64,000 bases of DNA from Amycolatopsis umgeniensis (GCF_014205155.1 NZ_JACHMX010000001.1:4464001-4528000), one strand, 5' to 3'; shown: positions 43,790 through 51,978, numbered from the stretch's first letter. Made by a program: numbers and translations. The notes: a model not told the origin generated them from the letters alone.

Positions 43790-44524
43790 TCACTCCCAGC
43801 GAAAAAGCTTCGCCGCCACGACACAACTGCCCACCGCGAAAGCCGCCAGAACGGCGAGTTGCAGCGGCTGGGCACCGGTGCCGGTCCAGGCGTCCTCCAT
43901 GGCCTTGACACCCGGCGGGACGTACGCGCCGATGTCCTGGATGACCGTCGGCAACAACGGACGCGGCAGGTAGACGCCGCCGAGGAACATGATCGGGATA
44001 TAGGCGACCATCGCGATCCCGCCCGCCGCGCGGCCGGTCTTGGCCACCGACGCGGCGATCAGCCCGAAACCGAAGATCGCCGTCGTTCCGAGCACGAACG
44101 CGAGCAGGAAGCCGAGCGGATGTCGTGGCCCTGGGACGTCGAAGACGGCGGAGCCGAGCACGATCAGCAGGCCGACCCCGGCGACGGTGACGGTGACGTT
44201 GATGATCAGCTGGGCCACCAGCAGTTTGGCCGGATGCACCGGTGTGGTGGCGAAGCGGCGGAGGATGCCTTGTTCGCGGTACGCCGCGATCACGGCCGGG
44301 ATCGCCTGCAGGCCCATCAGGGCGATGGTGAGCACCACCAGCGAGGGCACCCAGGCGTCGATGAACCGCATGCCCGCGGTCGTTTCGCTCTGCGTCCGCA
44401 AGGCCGGGATGGCACCGAGGCCGAGCAACAACACGGCCGGTGACAGCAGCCCCGCGAGGACCCAGGCCGGTGACCGCAGCGCGAGTTTCGTTTCGGTGAA
44501 AGTGATCTTGGCGAGTGTGTTCAC
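43790..44524 (-). CDS. ABC-2 type transporter permease
   Basis: 244 residues from GTG 44524. Six membrane spans, for example WVLAGLLSPAVLLLGLGAIP, LVVLTIALMGLQAIPAVIA and IAMVAYIPIMFLGGVYLP. YREQGILRRFATTPVHP between spans is the ABC-2 coupling helix signature. It pairs with the ATPase encoded 15 bp upstream to form a drug or lipid exporter. The two-component system is divergent from this operon, so it may control it. Confidence 0.88.
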   Translation of the reverse strand: MNTLAKITFTETKLALRSPAWVLAGLLSPAVLLLGLGAIPALRTQSETTAGMRFIDAWVPSLVVLTIALMGLQAIPAVIAAYREQGILRRFATTPVHPAKLLVAQLIINVTVTVAGVGLLIVLGSAVFDVPGPRHPLGFLLAFVLGTTAIFGFGLIAASVAKTGRAAGGIAMVAYIPIMFLGGVYLPRPLLPTVIQDIGAYVPPGVKAMEDAWTGTGAQPLQLAVLAAFAVGSCVVAAKLFRWE

Positions 44525-44539
44525 TGTTCGTCTCCTGTT

Positions 44540-45250
44540 TCAGTCGCGGCCGGTCAGGGTCACGAAGGCATCGTCCAAAGTGGATTTACCGGTGCGGTCG
44601 CGGAGTTCGGCGGGGGTGCCGGTGGCGACCACGCGACCGGCGTCGAAGACCGCGAGGCGGTCGCAAAGGCGTTCGGCCTCTTCCATGAAGTGCGTGACGA
44701 GCAGGACGGTGACGCCGGTGTCGCGCACGCCCTCGACGAGCTTCCAGGTGTCGCGGCGGGCGTGGGGGTCGAGTCCGGTGGTCAGCTCGTCGAGGACGGC
44801 GACCTCGGGGCTTCCGACCAGCGCGAGCGCGATCGAAACGCGCTGCTTCTGCCCGCCGGAAAGCTTGCCGAAGTACTTGTTCCGCTGCGCGGTGAGTCCC
44901 AGCTTCGCGAGCAGGTCACCGGTGTCGGCGGGGTTCGCGTAGAAGGACGCGTAGAGGTCGAGTGCCTCTTGGACCTTGAGCTTTTCCGGCAGGCGGCTTT
45001 CCTGGAGCTGGGAGCCGAGGCGCTGCCGGAGCGCGTTGTGGTCCTTGCCGGGGTCGAGGCCGAGGACCGACATGGTGCCGGAGTCCGGCGTCCGCAGTCC
45101 CTGGAGGCATTCGACGGTGGTGGTCTTGCCCGCGCCGTTGGTCCCGAGGATCCCGAAGATCTCGCCCTGTTCCACGTGGAACGAAACGTCGTCGACCGCG
45201 ACGTGCTCCCCGTACGTCTTGCGGAGGTTGGTGACTTCGATGATTGGCAT
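44540..45250 (-). CDS. ABC transporter ATP-binding protein (DrrA-like)
   Basis: 236 residues from ATG 45250. Walker A GTNGAGKTTT, Q-loop LQESRLPEKL, signature LSGGQKQRVS, Walker B VAVLDELTTGLDP and H-loop VTHFMEE. The usual DEP after Walker B reads DEL here. The gene reading upstream of 45250 would run into the divergent kinase gene and is not homologous. It drives export by the downstream permease, daunorubicin-resistance type. A parS-like palindrome is embedded in the coding sequence. Confidence 0.92.
   Translation of the reverse strand: MPIIEVTNLRKTYGEHVAVDDVSFHVEQGEIFGILGTNGAGKTTTVECLQGLRTPDSGTMSVLGLDPGKDHNALRQRLGSQLQESRLPEKLKVQEALDLYASFYANPADTGDLLAKLGLTAQRNKYFGKLSGGQKQRVSIALALVGSPEVAVLDELTTGLDPHARRDTWKLVEGVRDTGVTVLLVTHFMEEAERLCDRLAVFDAGRVVATGTPAELRDRTGKSTLDDAFVTLTGRD
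45169..45182. promoter_or_regulatory. parS-like site inside the ABC ATPase gene
   Basis: GTTCCACGTGGAAC, the same 14-bp palindrome as at 21226. It falls within coding sequence, so the palindrome is maintained despite codon constraint. Confidence 0.55.
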
Positions 45251-45382
45251 GCGAAAAACGTTATGGCGCAAGGTTTTCTTTGTGGATGGGTCTAGAAGCC
45301 CAACTGGGGTGGGGCTGGACCCACCCTGGTCGTGGCGCTGTGGCCACTGCGTTCCGACCCGTCGGTGCGCGAGACTTCTCGT

Positions 45383-47233
45383 ATGATTCGCAAGTACCTC
45401 GTCTCGGTGCGCCGCGGCTTCGTGCTCGCCGCTCTCGCCCTGGTGAGCTGGCTTGACCTCCTGCTCGAACTGGTGGGCTTTTGCCTGCTCTGCGTGGGGC
45501 TGGTCTTCGCGTACACGCTGGCCTTGGAGGGAATGCGTCCGCGCGCCGCGCTCACCAGGCGGCTGTCTGGACGCTGGTGCGGTGTCGAGGTCGAGCCGCC
45601 CTATCGGCCGGCCCCGCCGGAGCCGGAACGCGAGCGAGACGGCTGGTACCGCGAAGGGAACAGCCTGTTCAAGCGGTCTTGGTTCCTCAAGTGGACCAAA
45701 CGGTTCGAGTGGATCTCCGACGATCCGGCGACCGGCCGCGACCTGGGCTGGCAGCTGTGGAATCCGTTCGCGGGTCTGCTGCTCGTGCCTGCCGTGCTGC
45801 TGACCGGGCCGTTCGCGCTGCGGGTTTACGGCCGCTGGACGCGCTGGTGGCTCGGACCGCGCCCGGCTCGCGCCGGAGACGGCTGGGTCAAGAGGAGCTT
45901 GAAGGCGCTGGGGCACCAGATGGGGCTCTTCGGGCTTTCGGTCGCGCAACTCGCGATGGCGGTCCCGACGATGCTCGTGCTGATCGGACCGGCGCCGGCG
46001 TTCCCCGCGCTGGTGATGGCGGGCCGGACGGTCACCGACACACTGCGCCGCGAGGCCAGGAACTGGACCGGCGTCCGGATCGATCGTCCGTATCTGCCGG
46101 AGCCGCCGTTCCCCGTCCCGCGGGCGGACGGGCTGTACCAGTACCGGCGGCAGCTGTACGACACGCCGTGGTGGCCCGCGCGGCTGGGCCGCTGGCGCTG
46201 GATGATGCGGGACAGGGCGACCTGGCGTGATCTGGCGGGTGCCGTGGTCAACTCCGTCGTCCTGCTGCTGATGATGTTGCCGACGGCCACTCTGGTGCTC
46301 TTCGGGTTCCTGGGTTTCCTGGCGCTGTGGGTGTGGCGGCCGATCGCCCAGTGGACGGACACCTCGTGGTCGACCACGCACTGGTTCTCGACGATCGGCC
46401 TGCCCGAGGCGACGACTCACTGGCAGGCGCTCGCGTTGACCCCGGTCGCGCTGGCGGCGTTCGTGGCGGGCCTGATCCCGGCGCCGTGGCTGGCGCGTCA
46501 GGAGGCGCGCTTCGCGAAGCTGCTTCTGGGGCCGACGGAATCTTCGCGGCTGGAACAGCGTGTCGAACGGCTGAAGCAGACGCGTACGGACGCGTCGGTG
46601 GCGCAGGCCGCCGAGATGCGGCGGATCGAGCGGGATCTGCACGACGGGGTCCAGTCGCGGCTGGTCGCGATGGGGATGAAGCTGGGTGCGGTCGAAGCGC
46701 TGATCGACACCGATCCGGCCGCCGCGAAACGGCTCGCCGCAGAGCTGCGGCAGACGTCGTCCGAGACGCTGACCGAACTGCGGCTCCTGGTCCGCGGGAT
46801 TCACCCGCCGGTGTTGTCCGAACGCGGTCTCGGTGACGCGGTGCGGGCGATGGCGCTGGACAGTCCGTTGCGGGCTTCGGTGAACGGTGTACTTCCGCGG
46901 CTCGAACAGCCCGCGGAGGCGTGTGCGTACTTCGCTGTCAGCGAGTTGCTGGGCAACGCGGCGAAGCACGGTGAAGCGCGGAGGGTGTCGATCGAGCTCG
47001 GTTACGACGACGGTGTGCTGCGGATCGAGGTCACCGACGACGGCAAGGGCGGCGCGAACGCGGCGCGGGGCAGCGGGATTCGCGGGATCGAACGCAGGCT
47101 GGGTGCCTTCGACGGTACTTTTGCTCTGACCAGCCCGCCCGGCGGGCCGACGAAGGCGACCGTGGAGATCCCGTGCCAGCTCGACCCCGATGCGTCGTCG
47201 CCGAGGACCAGTACCTCCTCCGAGACGGACTGA
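45383..47233 (+). CDS. sensor histidine kinase with duplicated putative sensor domain
   Basis: 616 residues from ATG 45383 (an in-frame ATG at 45332 adds 17). Residues about 60-140 and 240-310 are two copies of the same module: PPYRPAPPEPERERDGWYRE...WISDDPATGRDLGWQL and RPYLPEPPFPVPRADGLYQY...MMRDRATWRDLAGAV. Each copy is followed by membrane spans, the sensor-domain type found in actinobacterial two-component kinases. Then HisKA_3 with phospho-His in RRIERDLHDGVQSRLVAMG, N-box SELLGNAAKHG and GSGIRGIERRLGAFDG. It is partner of the response regulator overlapping its end and divergent from an ABC exporter. Confidence 0.9.
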   Translation: MIRKYLVSVRRGFVLAALALVSWLDLLLELVGFCLLCVGLVFAYTLALEGMRPRAALTRRLSGRWCGVEVEPPYRPAPPEPERERDGWYREGNSLFKRSWFLKWTKRFEWISDDPATGRDLGWQLWNPFAGLLLVPAVLLTGPFALRVYGRWTRWWLGPRPARAGDGWVKRSLKALGHQMGLFGLSVAQLAMAVPTMLVLIGPAPAFPALVMAGRTVTDTLRREARNWTGVRIDRPYLPEPPFPVPRADGLYQYRRQLYDTPWWPARLGRWRWMMRDRATWRDLAGAVVNSVVLLLMMLPTATLVLFGFLGFLALWVWRPIAQWTDTSWSTTHWFSTIGLPEATTHWQALALTPVALAAFVAGLIPAPWLARQEARFAKLLLGPTESSRLEQRVERLKQTRTDASVAQAAEMRRIERDLHDGVQSRLVAMGMKLGAVEALIDTDPAAAKRLAAELRQTSSETLTELRLLVRGIHPPVLSERGLGDAVRAMALDSPLRASVNGVLPRLEQPAEACAYFAVSELLGNAAKHGEARRVSIELGYDDGVLRIEVTDDGKGGANAARGSGIRGIERRLGAFDGTFALTSPPGGPTKATVEIPCQLDPDASSPRTSTSSETD

Positions 47234-47826
47234 CGCATTTGCTGACCGCGCACGGCTTCGATGTCGTCGAGGCGGTCGGGACCGGGCCGGAGCTCGAGCG
47301 AGCGCTGCGGACGCACCGGCCGGATGTCTCGGTCGTCGACGTCCGGATGCCGCCGACGCTCACCGACGAGGGCCTGCAGGTTGCGCTGGCGGTGCGGCGC
47401 GACCTTCCCGGTTTGCCGATTCTCGTGCTGTCGCAACACGTCGAGCAGCTCTACGCGCGCGAACTGCTGGCGGACGGCGCCGGCGCGATCGGCTATCTGT
47501 TGAAAGACCGCGTCTTCAACGCCGACCAGTTCATCGACGCGGTGCGGCGGGTGGCGGGCGGCGGGACCGCGATGGATCCGGAGGTGATCGCGAAACTGGT
47601 GGCGGGCAACGCCTCCGACCCGCTGGCGGCCCTGACCCCGCGCGAACGCGAAGTGCTCGAATTGATGGCCGAAGGCTGTTCCAACGCCGCCATCGCCGGG
47701 CGGCTGCACTTCAGCGAGGGCGCGGTGGGCAAGCACACCGCGAACATCTTCGCGAAACTCGGCATCGTCGCTTCGGACGACACGAACCGGCGAGTACTTG
47801 CTGTCCTGGCGTTCCTGGGTTCCTGA
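47173..47826 (+). CDS. NarL/LuxR-type response regulator
   Basis: 217 residues from GTG 47173, which lies 61 bases inside the kinase gene in another frame. The receiver needs RCVVAEDQYLLRDGL, so no later start would work. Phospho-acceptor Asp in VSVVDVRMPP, Lys in YLLKDRVFN, and a LuxR HTH LTPREREVLELMAEGCSNAA then HFSEGAVGKHTANIFAKLGI. The kinase-regulator pair probably responds to envelope stress and may regulate the divergent ABC exporter (inference). Two palindromes follow the stop. Confidence 0.92.
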   Translation: MPARPRCVVAEDQYLLRDGLTHLLTAHGFDVVEAVGTGPELERALRTHRPDVSVVDVRMPPTLTDEGLQVALAVRRDLPGLPILVLSQHVEQLYARELLADGAGAIGYLLKDRVFNADQFIDAVRRVAGGGTAMDPEVIAKLVAGNASDPLAALTPREREVLELMAEGCSNAAIAGRLHFSEGAVGKHTANIFAKLGIVASDDTNRRVLAVLAFLGS

Positions 47827-47841
47827 CCTGGCGGGCGCCCA

Positions 47842-47892
47842 GGGGGTGTGTGGAAATAGGGACGTTGAGTGTCCCTATTTCCACACACCCCC
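47842..47892. repeat. 22-bp perfect inverted repeat, palindrome 1
   Basis: Arms of 22 bp (47842-47863, 47871-47892) match perfectly around a 7-base loop GTTGAGT. Core GTGTGGAAATAGGGAC. It sits 15 bases after the regulator stop and could end transcription from both sides, although no T-tract follows. Confidence 0.8.
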
Positions 47893-47914
47893 ACCGGATT
47901 CGACCGTTCACGCA

Positions 47915-47963
47915 GGACCGTGTGGATTTCGGGACGTTAGATGACCCAAAATCCACACGGTCC
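47915..47963. repeat. inverted repeat, palindrome 2 (same family)
   Basis: Arms GGACCGTGTGGATTT and AAATCCACACGGTCC (15 bp perfect) plus GGG/CCC after one mismatch, around loop ACGTTAGATGA. The GTGTGGA...GGGACGTT...CCC...TCCACAC plan is shared with palindrome 1, 22 bp away, with different stem bases. Confidence 0.75.
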
Positions 47964-48035
47964 GCTCCCTTACGACCACCCGAAACGCCAAGAAGGACCC
48001 CACAACGGTGAGGCCCTTCATGACTTACTCGACAG

Positions 48036-48065
48036 TTGTCCACAACCCTTCCCGACTGTGGACAA
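48036..48065. promoter_or_regulatory. inverted pair of exact DnaA boxes
   Basis: TTGTCCACA (48036-48044) and TGTGGACAA (48057-48065), both perfect, facing each other across 12 bp. Outside any gene, 37 kb from oriC. Confidence 0.65.
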
Positions 48066-48154
48066 CCCCGACTGACCAGCCCTTTTCCCGGCTTCGGTCG
48101 GTAGACTGGGTTCGGGGCCGCCCCCTGGGACGGGTGGGGGGCTGCGTAGGTGAG

Positions 48155-49501
48155 TTAAGAGCGCGAGATGTGGGTCATTTCGTCGCGTTCCACGACCTTG
48201 ACGCGTTCTCGGCCGTGCGGGACGCCGAGGGATTTCTCGTGGGCGTCGAGTTTGCCCCAGCCTTCCCAGGTGGTGAAGGGAACGCCGCGTTCGGTGAGGA
48301 AGCCGAGGATCGCGTCGGGGTCGTCGACGGCGGGGGCCGCCAGGTTGTCGGCGTCGGCCAGCAGGCTCGCGATCGTTTCGGCCGCGTCGCCCTTGGTGTG
48401 GCCGATGAGGCCGACGGGGCCGCGTTTGATCCAGCCGGTCACGTAGACGCCCGGCACCTGGTCCTCGTCGATGTCCAGCACCCGGCCCGCCTGGTTCGGC
48501 ACTGTTCCGGTGGTGTGGTCGAACGGGATCTCCGGCAGGTGCGAGGACAGGTAGCCGACAGCGCGGTAGACGGCCTGGACGTCCCAGTCGTGGAATTCGC
48601 CGGTGCCGCGCACGTTCCCGTCACCGGTCAGTTCGGTGCGCTCGGTCCGCAGCCCGGTCACCTTGCCGTCTTCGCCGACGATCTCGCACGGCGAGTGCAG
48701 GAAGTGCAGGTGCAGCCGCTTCGGCCGGTCGCCCTGGTCGCGGATCGCCCACTCCTGCAGCGTCTTCACGACCATGTCGATCTGCTTCGACGCCCGCAGC
48801 GCGGCGATGCTGCCCTCGTCGAACTCGATGTCCTCGGGGTTCACGATGACCTCGACGTTCGGCGAGTGGTCCAGCTCGCGGAGTTCGAGCGGCGTGAACT
48901 TCGCCTGGGCAGGGCCGCGGCGCCCGAACACGTGCACGTCGGTGACCGGGCTGGTCTTCAAGCCCTGGTAGACGTTGTCCGGGATGTCGGTGCTGAGCAG
49001 CTCGTCCGCGGTCTTCGCGAGGACGCGGGCCACGTCGAGCGCCACGTTCCCGACACCGAGGACGGCGACCGAGGTCGCGTTCAGCGGCCAGGTGCGCGGC
49101 ACGTCCGGGTGCCCGTCGTACCAGGAAACGAAGTCGGCGGCGCCGTAGCTGCCGTCGAGATCGATCCCGGGGATGTCCAGCTGCCTGTCGGCCATGGCGC
49201 CGGTCGAGAAGATCACCGCGTCGTAGAACTGGCGCAGGTCGTCGAGCTTCAGGTCGGTCCCGTAGTCGACGTTGCCCAGCAATCGGATGTTCGGCTTGTC
49301 GAGGACCTTGTGCAGGGCGGTGACGATGCCCTTGATCCGGGGGTGGTCGGGCGCGACGCCATACCGGATCAGCCCGAACGGCGCCGGCATGCGCTCGAAC
49401 AGGTCGATCGTCACGTCGGCGTCGGACTTGTCGAGGATGTCGGCGGCGTAGATGCCGGCCGGACCGGCACCCACGATGGCTACACGAAGAGAACGGCTCA
49501 C
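48155..49501 (-). CDS. ferredoxin/adrenodoxin-type NADP+ reductase (FprA-like)
   Basis: 448 residues from GTG 49501 (GTG 49510 would add three). FAD motif VAIVGAGPAGIYAADIL, then FGLIRYGVAPDHPRIKGI, NADPH motif VAVLGVGNVALDVARVLA and VYVTGWIKRGPVGLIGHTKG, the FprA/adrenodoxin reductase series. Transfers electrons from NADPH to ferredoxin for P450s or other redox enzymes. A DtxR/IdeR-type box overlaps its promoter (49517-49535), so iron may repress it. The gene is monocistronic. Confidence 0.93.
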   Translation of the reverse strand: MSRSLRVAIVGAGPAGIYAADILDKSDADVTIDLFERMPAPFGLIRYGVAPDHPRIKGIVTALHKVLDKPNIRLLGNVDYGTDLKLDDLRQFYDAVIFSTGAMADRQLDIPGIDLDGSYGAADFVSWYDGHPDVPRTWPLNATSVAVLGVGNVALDVARVLAKTADELLSTDIPDNVYQGLKTSPVTDVHVFGRRGPAQAKFTPLELRELDHSPNVEVIVNPEDIEFDEGSIAALRASKQIDMVVKTLQEWAIRDQGDRPKRLHLHFLHSPCEIVGEDGKVTGLRTERTELTGDGNVRGTGEFHDWDVQAVYRAVGYLSSHLPEIPFDHTTGTVPNQAGRVLDIDEDQVPGVYVTGWIKRGPVGLIGHTKGDAAETIASLLADADNLAAPAVDDPDAILGFLTERGVPFTTWEGWGKLDAHEKSLGVPHGRERVKVVERDEMTHISRS

Positions 49502-49516
49502 CCCTACCACGGTAAG

Positions 49517-49535
49517 TTAGGTTGCCCTAACAATC
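49517..49535. promoter_or_regulatory. putative iron-box (DtxR/IdeR) in the fprA-like promoter
   Basis: TTAGGTTGCCCTAACAATC matches the 19-bp DtxR/IdeR consensus TWAGGTTAGSCTAACCTWA at 14 positions, with the left arm intact. It begins 16 bases upstream of the ferredoxin reductase start, a position suited to repression. Confidence 0.5.
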
Positions 49536-49585
49536 ATTGTGATCTGGCGTACGGTCCACCTGCTGGGAGCCGCTAAGCTGGACGC

Positions 49586-50230
49586 ATGCGCGTGCTCGTC
49601 GTCGACAACTACGACAGTTTTGTCTACAACCTGGTCCAGTACCTGGCCCAGCTCGGCGCCGACTGCACCGTCTGGCGTAACGACGTGGTGGACATCGACA
49701 AGCTCGGCGACTTCGACGCGGTCCTCGTCTCTCCCGGCCCCGGAACCCCGGAACGTGCTGGTCAGAGCATGGACGTGGTCCGCAAATGCGCCGACGAGCG
49801 CATCCCGATGCTCGGCGTCTGCCTCGGCCACCAGGCCCTGGGCGTCGTCTTCGGCGCCACCGTCGATCGCGCCCCCGAACTGCTGCACGGAAAGACCAGT
49901 CAAGTCCACCATTCGGGCGACGGAGTGCTCGCCGGACTGCCCGCCGAATTCACCGCCACGCGGTACCACTCGCTGACCGTTTTGCCCGAAACCATCGACG
50001 ACGCCGTGTTCGAGATCACAGGCCGCACCGAGTCCGGTGTCGTGATGGGCATGCGGCACCGCGAGCTGCCGCTCGAAGGCGTCCAGTTCCACCCCGAGTC
50101 CGTGCTCACGCAGGGCGGGCACCGGATGCTGGCGAACTGGATGGCGTCGGCCGGGCACCCGGTCCCCGACGCCACGGTCGAAGAACTCGAACAGGCGACC
50201 CGCGCGCTGCAGAAGGCCGCTGCTGCGTGA
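49586..50230 (+). CDS. trpG: aminodeoxychorismate/anthranilate synthase component II
   Basis: 214 residues from ATG 49586. Class I glutamine amidotransferase: VVDNYDSFVYNLVQYL, VSPGPGTPERAG, nucleophile Cys in MLGVCLGHQALG and His/Glu in GVQFHPESVLTQGG. It supplies ammonia from glutamine for anthranilate or aminodeoxychorismate. The position next to the pknB operon equals Rv0013 (trpG/pabA), which is likely amphibolic. Its stop overlaps the ABC gene start (GTGA). Confidence 0.93.
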   Translation: MRVLVVDNYDSFVYNLVQYLAQLGADCTVWRNDVVDIDKLGDFDAVLVSPGPGTPERAGQSMDVVRKCADERIPMLGVCLGHQALGVVFGATVDRAPELLHGKTSQVHHSGDGVLAGLPAEFTATRYHSLTVLPETIDDAVFEITGRTESGVVMGMRHRELPLEGVQFHPESVLTQGGHRMLANWMASAGHPVPDATVEELEQATRALQKAAAA

Positions 50231-51033
50231 CCTCGCTGATCCGGCTCGAGAGAGTCGGTAAGCGCTACGGACGCGGCGAGCCCGTCCTCGTCGACGTCGA
50301 TCTCGACGTGCCCGCGGGCCGCGTGATCGGCATCCTCGGCTCGAACGGTTCGGGGAAGTCGACGCTGCTCAGGATCCTCGCGGCACTTTCCCGCGAGACC
50401 TCGGGAACCGTCGTGGGCAGCCCGCGGGTCGGCTATCTGCCGGACCGCTTCCCGGCGGGGCAGCGGATGAGCGCCCGGGCCTACCTGCGGCATATGGCCC
50501 GCATCGACGGCCATGTCGACTTGTCGGCCATCGATCCTTTGCTGGAGCGGTTGGCGCTGGTCGGCGGGCCGGACGCGCCTCTGCGGACCCTGTCGAAGGG
50601 CAACGCCCAAAAGGTCGGTCTCGCTCAAGCCGTCCTCGCCCGGCCGGAGTTGCTGATCCTCGACGAACCCTGGTCCGGCCTCGACGTCGAAGCCCACACC
50701 GTGCTCGGCGAACTCGTCGCCGAAACCAGGGAACGCGGCGCGAGCGTGGTCTTCACCGACCACCGCGCGGCCGCCGTGCACGCCCACGCCGACGACGTCC
50801 ACCGGATGGACGACGGCCTCCTGACCCGCGTCGAATCCGCGGCGAAGACCGCGACCAGGATCGTCCTCCGCGGACCCGGCGGCGACTGGTCTTCGGAGCC
50901 CGGTGTCAGCCAGGTCGTGACGGAAGGCGGGAAGGTCCTCCTGACGGTCGAAGCCGGGCACACCGACGCCGTCCTGCTGCGGGCACTCAACCGGGGCTTC
51001 TCGGTCCAGGAGGTGGCGCCGTGCTCGCCATGA
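50227..51033 (+). CDS. ABC transporter ATP-binding protein
   Basis: 268 residues from GTG 50227, overlapping the trpG stop. Walker A GSNGSGKST, signature LSKGNAQKVGLAQA, Walker B LLILDEPWSGLD and switch His in FTDHRAAA. A C-terminal 50-residue extension follows (IVLRGPGGDWSSEPGVSQVV). It pairs with the membrane protein encoded by the overlapping next gene, forming a small ABC-2-like exporter of unknown substrate. The unit is not in the mycobacterial order. Confidence 0.88.
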   Translation: MTSLIRLERVGKRYGRGEPVLVDVDLDVPAGRVIGILGSNGSGKSTLLRILAALSRETSGTVVGSPRVGYLPDRFPAGQRMSARAYLRHMARIDGHVDLSAIDPLLERLALVGGPDAPLRTLSKGNAQKVGLAQAVLARPELLILDEPWSGLDVEAHTVLGELVAETRERGASVVFTDHRAAAVHAHADDVHRMDDGLLTRVESAAKTATRIVLRGPGGDWSSEPGVSQVVTEGGKVLLTVEAGHTDAVLLRALNRGFSVQEVAPCSP

Positions 51034-51665
51034 CGCGCTACTACCTCGCGCTGCTCGGCCATTCCCAGCGCTACCTCCCCGCGATCCTCGCCTACATCGC
51101 GGTCAACACCGTGCTCTACACGGATCCGGCGTCGCCGCTGCTGCCGCAGTACGGGATCAGCGCGGGCTCGCTCCTGGTGGTCTCGTGCTGGCTGACGATC
51201 GCGATGCTCGACGTCGAGGATCCGGTCCAGCGTCTGGTGACCTTCAGCCACGCACGACGCTGGCGTTCGGTCCTCGGCGGCGCCGCGTTGGCCGTCTTCG
51301 GCTGCGCCGTCGTGCTGATCCTCGTGACGGTGCTGTGGTCCGGCCTCCGGACCGGCGGTTTCACGATCGGCACCTTCGCCCTCGGTGCGGGTGCCCACGC
51401 GTTGTGCGCGCTGTTCGGGATCGCGATCGGCCTGCCTTGTTCACGGCTGCTGATCCCGCGCGTCGGCTGGTCCGTGCTGGCCGCGGTCTTCGCCCTCGCC
51501 GCCGTGCTCCTGGTGAAGTGGCTGCCGCTGGCCAACCCGCTGCTGCGCGCCTTGACCTCGCAACAGCCACTGGCCGGTCCGTTCACGGTGGCCGTGGTGA
51601 CGGCGGCCGCCACGGTGTTCGTGAGCGCGACGGCCGTCGGCTACCTGCTCCGCCGCAACGCCTGA
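51021..51665 (+). CDS. ABC transporter membrane protein
   Basis: 214 residues from GTG 51021, seven bases after AGGAGG; ATG 51030, which overlaps the ATPase stop as ATGA, is an alternative start. Six hydrophobic spans, such as YLPAILAYIAVNTVLYTD, SLLVVSCWLTIAML, AALAVFGCAVVLILVTVLWS and FTVAVVTAAATVFVSATAVG. FSHARRWRSVLGG between spans 2 and 3 resembles a coupling helix. Membrane partner of the ATPase just upstream; substrate unknown. Confidence 0.75.
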   Translation: MLAMTRYYLALLGHSQRYLPAILAYIAVNTVLYTDPASPLLPQYGISAGSLLVVSCWLTIAMLDVEDPVQRLVTFSHARRWRSVLGGAALAVFGCAVVLILVTVLWSGLRTGGFTIGTFALGAGAHALCALFGIAIGLPCSRLLIPRVGWSVLAAVFALAAVLLVKWLPLANPLLRALTSQQPLAGPFTVAVVTAAATVFVSATAVGYLLRRNA

Positions 51666-51672
51666 CCCGGTT

Positions 51673-51912
51673 TCAGCCCGTGGGCTCGTCCTCGGCCGTT
51701 CGAAGTTCTCGGGCGGCCGGCCAGATGATGGCTTCCAGCGCGGCTTCGGCCAGCACCCGCCAGTAGGCGTCCTCGCTGGCCTCGGCTTCCGTCCTGCGTG
51801 CCGAGAGATCCGATCGCACGGTGGAAGCGACACGATCCAGGTCGGTACGACCGGCCAGCCAGCGCAACGTGTGCAAATCCGGCTGCCAGCCCTCCGGTGT
51901 TGCGTCGGTCAT
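51673..51912 (-). CDS. small hypothetical protein
   Basis: 79 residues from ATG 51912, starting MTDATPEGWQPDLHTLRWLA. Helical and charged, no membrane segment. It has a good leucine/alanine helix (EDAYWRVLAEAALEAIIWPA). No family recognised. It runs convergent with the ABC membrane gene (7 bp between the stops) and divergent from the secreted-protein gene to the right. Codon use is that of a real gene. Confidence 0.55.
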   Translation of the reverse strand: MTDATPEGWQPDLHTLRWLAGRTDLDRVASTVRSDLSARRTEAEASEDAYWRVLAEAALEAIIWPAARELRTAEDEPTG

Positions 51913-51978
51913 TGGCGAACCTTAACCTTCTCTGTCTATAGGAAGTTGCTCTCCAACCATACGACTTTGGGGGGACCA

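Larger units (their letters stand above)
47827..48154. other. convergent intergenic region with palindromes and DnaA boxes
   Basis: 328 bp between the convergent response regulator and ferredoxin reductase genes, with no gene. It holds two related palindromes (47842-47892, 47915-47963) and an inverted DnaA-box pair (48036-48065). The rest shows no clear feature. Confidence 0.7.

Noticed and set aside
43680..43973. Extension of a plus-strand frame from 42579 through 43973
   Set aside because: Out-of-frame shadow of the LLM oxidoreductase and antisense of SCO5389-family gene.
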